From: CAZAIO01 sp964485235
Lineage (GTDB): Bacteria > Chloroflexota > Dehalococcoidia > GIF9 > UBA5629
Reading direction: 5' to 3'
NCBI GenBank assembly: GCA_964485235.1
Contig: CAZAIO010000015.1
Coordinates: 1 to 31,283, forward strand
Length of the DNA: 31,283 bases
The position numbers and the translations under genes are program-made. The notes below the pieces were generated by a model, which worked only from the letters and a program-made list of their open reading frames with translations, ran no database searches and had not been told where the DNA came from. Shown one piece after another: positions 31,040-31,283 of the stretch (within the stretch, counting starts at the first letter, position 1; each line of letters opens with the position of its first letter).

Positions 31040-31283
31040 GAGTGTATAACGTAGGAAACCGCAATATTTTCTTCAGCCAGATTATCTGAAAGCCTGGTTT
31101 ACTTATGCAAGTAATAATCCCCCGTTTTGCTAAACACTTTTGCTTTTTGTTGCATAATGAATAACGGGTTAATAAACAATCATTACCGGTGGAAAAGCCT
31201 GTTTCAGATCAAGCAATTTAGGCATAAAATATATAAATACTTATTCCCCGATTTTGTTAAATCTTGCCTGAGCTATGACACAA
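31040..31283. other. AT-rich right end with no supported gene
   Basis: No ORF with a ribosome site and no clear tRNA terminator or repeat of the tRNA 3' end is visible here. The tRNA would be a possible integration site, but I see no att duplication inside the window. Confidence 0.5.

Noticed and set aside
31053..31074. GTAGGAAACCG downstream of the tRNA, identical to half of the NrpR operator
   Set aside because: The second half-site is missing at N6 (CAATATTTTC follows) and no gene start is near; likely chance.
30964..31283. Mobile element integrated at tRNA-Ala
   Set aside because: No repeat of the tRNA 3' end and no recombinase in the visible 244 bases; it could only be judged with sequence beyond the window.

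Overview
The window reads as a piece of bacterial chromosome, most likely from a Dehalococcoidia-type member of the Chloroflexota. This placement is an inference from gene content: a reductive-dehalogenase-like RdhA protein, an archaeal-type FMN-binding glutamate synthase, two NrpR-family (winged helix plus NrpR/DUF128 domain) nitrogen regulators, a zf-trcl zinc-ribbon protein and a glycine-rich RRM protein. I see no phage, insertion sequence, CRISPR array or rRNA. One tRNA gene lies near the right edge.

Left part (1-3240): the 3' end of an acetyl-CoA hydrolase/CoA-transferase, a small zinc-ribbon protein, a cold-shock-like RRM protein with a clear terminator, and an orphan rdhA without Tat signal or rdhB. 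The rdhA gene has its own sigma-70-type promoter with a palindrome just downstream.

Signalling block (3244-19628): a PAS/GGDEF diguanylate cyclase points away from a very large nine-PAS histidine kinase. The kinase gene overlaps a single-domain receiver, which overlaps an OmpR/PhoB-type regulator, and this operon ends in a strong terminator. Directly after it are four TTTAG-type boxes in two 11-bp-spaced pairs, abutting a -10 element. They precede a previously unlisted 44-codon ORF with an excellent Shine-Dalgarno and then a PAS/HD-GYP phosphodiesterase and a sigma-70 factor. A 615-base non-coding stretch rich in small hairpins follows. Then come an unusual reductase-plus-acyl-CoA-ligase fusion gene and, convergent to it, a second GAF/PAS/HD-GYP protein. 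The block therefore holds one candidate maker and two candidate degraders of cyclic di-GMP.

Nitrogen block (19858-26040, minus strand): glutamate synthase, NrpR copy 1, an OmpR regulator/histidine kinase pair, and NrpR copy 2. NrpR copy 2 has a consensus promoter whose start region is covered by a textbook GGAA-N6-TTCC NrpR operator, which predicts autoregulation. The histidine kinase here shares a roughly 120-residue sensor module with the diguanylate cyclase 19 kb away.

Right part (26195-31283): two unrelated alpha/beta hydrolases, a small helix-turn-helix protein, an NAD-dependent epimerase-like SDR, an MBL-fold hydrolase and tRNA-Ala(UGC), mostly as single-gene units separated by hairpins. 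The last 244 bases hold no gene that I can support.
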